This document shows, piece after piece, positions 60,881 through 64,000 of a stretch of DNA of 64,000 nucleotides (position 1 is the first letter of the stretch; every line of letters starts with the position of its first letter). The notes under the pieces were generated by a model. The model was not told the DNA's origin. It did not search any database and saw nothing but the letters and a program-made list of their open reading frames with translations. Source of the stretch: Iamia sp038233075 (GTDB lineage: Bacteria; Actinomycetota; Acidimicrobiia; Acidimicrobiales; Iamiaceae); assembly GCA_038233075.1 (NCBI GenBank), contig JBBSMQ010000003.1, forward strand, positions 1 to 64,000. The letters run 5' to 3'. Position numbers and translations under genes: made by a program.

Positions 60881-62470
60881 ATGACCACCACCGCACCCGC
60901 CGACGTCAGACCCGAGGTCCACCGGCGGCGGTGGGCCGTGCTCGCGGTGCTCTGCCTCAGCCTGTTCGTGGTCGTCATGGACGGCACCATCGTCAACGTC
61001 GCCCTCCCGTCGCTCAGCACCGAGCTGGGCGCCACCACCCGGGAGCTGCAGTGGATCGTCGACGCCTACCTCCTGGTCTTCACCGGGCTCCTGCTCGCGG
61101 CGGGCAGCTTCGGCGACCGCTACGGACGCCGACGGGCGTTGGCGACCGGTCTGGTCGCCTTCCTGGCCACCTCCGTGCTGGCCGGTTCGGTCGACACCCC
61201 GGCCACGCTGATCGCCAGCCGAGCGCTCATGGGCATCGGCGCCGCCCTCATCTTCCCCGCCACCCTGGCCGTGCTCACCAGCACCTTCGCCGACGCACGG
61301 GAGCGGGCCGCGGCCATCGGCATCTGGAGCGCCATGAGCGGCATGGCCGTCGCCGGCGGACCGATCCTCGGCGGCTGGCTCCTCGAGCACTTCTGGTGGG
61401 GATCGGTGTTCTTCGTGAACGTGCCCCTGATCGCAGTGGCGATCGTCGGCGTGATCGCCGCCGTCCCCGAATCGAAGGATCGCTCGACGCCACCGCTCGA
61501 CCTGGTGGGACTGGGCCTCTCGGTCGCCGCCATCACCGCCCTCGTGTTCACCATCATCGAGGCCCCCGAGTGGGGCTGGCTCAGCCCGCAGACGGCGATC
61601 GGTGCGCTGGCCGCCGCGTTGCTGCTGGCCGTCTTCGTGGGGTGGGAGCTGCGGGTCGCCCACCCGATGCTCCCGGTCCGGATCTTCCGCAACCTGCGCT
61701 TCACCGCCGCCAGCGTCTCGATCACCAGCGCCTTCTTCGCCCTCTTCGGGTTCATCTTCCTCATCACCCAGTACTTCCAGCTCGTCCGGGGCTACTCACC
61801 GCTGCAGGCGGGCGTCCGCACCATCCCCGTGGCCGTGTCCATCGCCGTCGCCTCGGTGTTGTCGCCCAAGCTGGTGGACCGGCTCGGCACCAAGAAGGTG
61901 GTCGCCGCCGGTCTGGCCTCCATGGCCGTGGGTTTCCTCTGGGTGTCCACCGCCTCGGCCACCACGCCGTACGGCGAGATCGTCGGCCAGATGCTCTTCC
62001 TCGGACTCGGGCTGGGGCTGACCACGGCGCCGGCGACCGAGTCGATCATGGGCTCGGTCTCGGTCGACAAGGCCGGCGTCGGCTCCGCGGTCAACGACAC
62101 GACCCGCGAGCTGGGAGGCACCCTCGGCGTCGCCGTCATCGGCTCGGTCTTCAGCTCCACCTACGTCGCCGCCCTGCGGGGTGGGGCCGTGTTCTCCCAG
62201 CTGCCCGACATCGCCCGCCAGCCCACCGAGGACTCCGTCGGCGCGGCCCGCATCGTCGCCGAACGGCTCCCCGCCGCCCTGGCCCCCGCCTACCTCGGAG
62301 AGGTCGCCGACGCCTTCCTCTCCGGCCTCGGGATCGCCTGCCTGGTCACCGCGGGCGTGGCCGCCGCCGGGTCCCTCTTTGCCCTCCGCTACCTGCCGGC
62401 CCGGGCCGCGACGCCGACCCCCGATACCGACGAGCCCGCGACGCCGCCCCAGCCGGCCCCGGTCGACTGA
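60881..62470 (+). CDS. DHA2-family MFS drug efflux transporter (EmrB/QacA type)
   Basis: 529 residues, about 14 helices. Signatures: VVMDGTIVNVALPSLSTELG in helix 1 (motif D1), WIVDAYLLVFTGLLLAAGSF, GDRYGRRRAL (motif A) and GIGAALIFPATLAVLTSTFA, then GPILGGWLLEHFWWGSVFFV (motif C). Such pumps export lipophilic drugs or dyes by proton antiport. GGAGG lies upstream of ATG 60881 (11 bases). The TetR gene next to it and the shared operator indicate substrate-induced expression. Confidence 0.9.
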   Translation: MTTTAPADVRPEVHRRRWAVLAVLCLSLFVVVMDGTIVNVALPSLSTELGATTRELQWIVDAYLLVFTGLLLAAGSFGDRYGRRRALATGLVAFLATSVLAGSVDTPATLIASRALMGIGAALIFPATLAVLTSTFADARERAAAIGIWSAMSGMAVAGGPILGGWLLEHFWWGSVFFVNVPLIAVAIVGVIAAVPESKDRSTPPLDLVGLGLSVAAITALVFTIIEAPEWGWLSPQTAIGALAAALLLAVFVGWELRVAHPMLPVRIFRNLRFTAASVSITSAFFALFGFIFLITQYFQLVRGYSPLQAGVRTIPVAVSIAVASVLSPKLVDRLGTKKVVAAGLASMAVGFLWVSTASATTPYGEIVGQMLFLGLGLGLTTAPATESIMGSVSVDKAGVGSAVNDTTRELGGTLGVAVIGSVFSSTYVAALRGGAVFSQLPDIARQPTEDSVGAARIVAERLPAALAPAYLGEVADAFLSGLGIACLVTAGVAAAGSLFALRYLPARAATPTPDTDEPATPPQPAPVD

Positions 62471-62587
62471 GCGATCCGGCGATCCGGCGATCCGGCGGTC
62501 CAGTGGTCGCGACGCGACCCTCGACGGTGCGAGCACCGGCGGGCCGGGCGCGGCGGCGGGCCGGGATGCCTGTGGCAGGGTGGTCGG

Positions 62588-63601
62588 ATGCCTCGATCTG
62601 GCCGCGGTCTCCTGGTCCTGCCCCTGGCGCTGGTGCTCCTCGTCGTCGGGTGCGGTGATGACGGTTCCGACGACGCCGGGTCCACCACCGAACCCCTGGG
62701 CGCAGCGGAGCCGGCCGAGGCCCCCGTCCCCGACGTGACCCCGGCCGGCACCGTGCGCGACCTCAGCCCCCAGCCGGAGGGCATGGTCTACGACACCGAG
62801 ACCGACATCCTCGCCGTCGCGGTCCGCAACGCCACCGAGCTGGTGCTCATCCAGGGGACCTCGGGCGAGGAGCTGCGTCGCATCCGCCTGCCGGGTCACG
62901 CCCGCCACCTGCAGCTGGCCGGGCCGGGCGGGCCCGTGCTGGTGCCGGCCGAGGACTCCAACACCTTCGTGGAGGTCTCCCTGCCCGACGGGGAGACGAC
63001 CCAGACCCTCGTGGGCGAGTACCCCCACGACGCGACCCAGACCAGCTCCGGGCGGGTCCTCGTGGCCGACGAGCGGGGCGGCACGCTGTCGGTGGTCGAG
63101 GACGGCGAGGTGATCCACCGCTTCGACGATCGTCAGCAGCCGGGCGGCGTCGCCGCGGTGGGTGATCAGGTCGGCGTGGTCGATGTGGGCGACTTCACCC
63201 TCTCGCTCTACGACCTCGACGCGGAGGAGCGGATCGCGACGGTGCCCGCCGGCGAGGGCCCGACCCACGTGGTCGCCACCTCCGACGGTCGTCTCGTGGT
63301 GGCTGACACCCGCGGCGACGCCATCGGCGTGTACTCGACCGATCCGCTGGAGCAGATGGCCAGCCTCCCCCTCGAGGGCCGGCCCTACGGCATCACCTAC
63401 GACGAGGAGGCCAACGTCGTGTGGATCACCCTCACCGACCGCAGTGAGCTGGTCGGGCTCGACATGTCGGGCGCCACCCCCCGCGAGGTGGCTCGCATCC
63501 CGACCGTGCAGCAGGCCAACACCGTCGCCGTCGACCCCACCTCGGGGCGGCTCTGGACGACGAGCCGCGAGACGGGCGAGCTGCAGACGATCGATCCCTG
63601 A
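62588..63601 (+). CDS. Beta-propeller lipoprotein (YncE/NHL-like)
   Basis: 337 residues: lipobox LLVVGCGDD (Cys22), then about six four-stranded repeats with the pattern PEGMVYDTETDILAVAVRN, HATQ-type turn (HDATQTSSGRVLVADERGG) and HVVATSDGRLVVADTRGDAI. Such propellers are surface proteins that bind ligands or act as lactonase-like enzymes; no catalytic residues can be given. It is the last plus-strand gene, ending at a hairpin before the convergent J-domain gene. Confidence 0.75.
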   Translation: MPRSGRGLLVLPLALVLLVVGCGDDGSDDAGSTTEPLGAAEPAEAPVPDVTPAGTVRDLSPQPEGMVYDTETDILAVAVRNATELVLIQGTSGEELRRIRLPGHARHLQLAGPGGPVLVPAEDSNTFVEVSLPDGETTQTLVGEYPHDATQTSSGRVLVADERGGTLSVVEDGEVIHRFDDRQQPGGVAAVGDQVGVVDVGDFTLSLYDLDAEERIATVPAGEGPTHVVATSDGRLVVADTRGDAIGVYSTDPLEQMASLPLEGRPYGITYDEEANVVWITLTDRSELVGLDMSGATPREVARIPTVQQANTVAVDPTSGRLWTTSRETGELQTIDP

Positions 63602-63611
63602 GCTCAGCCGA

Positions 63612-63632
63612 CCGGCCGCAACCCCCGGCCGG
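63612..63632. terminator. Hairpin terminator between convergent genes
   Basis: CCGGCCG (63612-63618) pairs with CGGCCGG (63626-63632) around a 7-base loop. It lies 11 bases after the lipoprotein stop and 15 bases before the convergent gene's stop. There is no T-run, as often in high-GC genomes. Confidence 0.55.
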
Positions 63633-63646
63633 CCTTCACGCGAACG

Positions 63647-63961
63647 TCAGATGACGCGGCGGTGCGGGCCGTCCCGACGGCGACGGGCCCGCCACGCCTC
63701 CAGCAGGATCTGCCACAGCGAGTCGTCGGGGACCACGGTCACCGGAGCACCGGAGGCCCGGGGCTCAGCCGCGACCCGCGTCCCGTCGGCGCGCAGGGCC
63801 GCCCGCGCCGCCAACAGCTCGCGGAACTGGCCGGCATCGCCCCCGTGATCGGGGTGCGTGCTCCGGGCCCGGACCCGGAACGCGGCCTCCACCTCGACCG
63901 GATCGGCGTCGGAGCCGATCTCCAGGAGCCGGCGGGCCCGAGCTGCGTCCACCGCGGCCAC
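63647..63961 (-). CDS. Small J-domain (DnaJ-like) protein
   Basis: 104 residues. The J-domain hallmark HPD is at 36-38 (STHPDHGGDAGQFREL), within helices ARARRLLEIGSDADPVEVEA and FRELLAARAAL; there is no G/F-rich or zinc part, so it is a type III J-protein that could stimulate an Hsp70. The C-terminal third (TVVPDDSLWQILLEAWRARR) is basic. GTG 63961 is taken as start; the last 39 bases of the window hold no gene. Confidence 0.75.
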   Translation of the reverse strand: MAAVDAARARRLLEIGSDADPVEVEAAFRVRARSTHPDHGGDAGQFRELLAARAALRADGTRVAAEPRASGAPVTVVPDDSLWQILLEAWRARRRRDGPHRRVI

Positions 63962-64000
63962 CGTACCGGGAGGGGCGAACCGTGCCGGCGCCGGTACGTG

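Overview
The window is about 70 percent G+C, has dense codon-biased genes with many GTG starts, ATGA/GTGA gene overlaps and several promoters whose -10 box sits 6 to 9 bases before the start codon (leaderless transcripts). Together with the gene content (tandem acyl-CoA dehydrogenase, DUF35 plus cysteine-less thiolase, P450 with a 3Fe-4S ferredoxin, DUF222/HNH, MobF relaxase remnants) this points to an actinobacterium. A member of the Acidimicrobiia fits best, but that placement is inference.

The left 16 kb is an accessory region full of broken genes. An IS3 element (1-1258) sits in the 3' end of a MobF relaxase. Next to it lie a dead IS110 transposase, a decayed second copy of the ligase/alcohol dehydrogenase cluster found intact at 18-21.5 kb, two secreted lipoproteins (beta-helix protein and esterase), a second frameshifted relaxase tail, a flavin disulfide oxidoreductase divergent from a small metal-response operon (CopZ-like Fe-S protein, CmtR-like ArsR sensor, 82-residue CC membrane protein), an IS3/HxlR chimera, an HtrA-type lipoprotein protease and a frameshifted amidohydrolase.

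From 15.7 to 45.3 kb the genes are intact and catabolic. Aldehyde dehydrogenase, TetR, acyl-CoA ligase, NTF2-like protein and zinc alcohol dehydrogenase form an alcohol-to-acyl-CoA set. Pyruvate phosphate dikinase, a beta-lactamase-like lipoprotein, DinB and a hydrolase-OsmC fusion follow. A tightly coupled operon (tandem ACAD, DUF35, Ltp2-like thiolase, ligase, MFS, sulfatase) suggests breakdown of a sterol-like or other branched acyl-CoA. An FGGY kinase diverges from a hydroxyacid dehydrogenase/class II aldolase pair (sugar-acid catabolism), and a minus-strand Liv-type ABC importer has a fused permease and a repeat-encoded Thr-Glu tail.

From 45.4 to 49.9 kb is a second scrapyard: thioesterase, methyltransferase and VOC fragments joined together, a DUF222/HNH remnant, a second methyltransferase copy broken at the same motif, a ChbG/YdjC deacetylase with indels, and a CoA-transferase tail. 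A flavin split-barrel protein is the only intact gene there.

The right end (49.9-64 kb) is ordered again: an alcohol dehydrogenase-VOC-ferredoxin-P450 set, acyl-CoA dehydrogenase, two divergent amidohydrolases, TetR with a peroxiredoxin-like protein (twin operators), a nucleoside phosphorylase, a DoxX-like membrane protein, TetR divergent from a DHA2 efflux pump (one palindrome supplying both -35 boxes), a beta-propeller lipoprotein and a small J-domain protein. I saw no rRNA, tRNA or CRISPR array.
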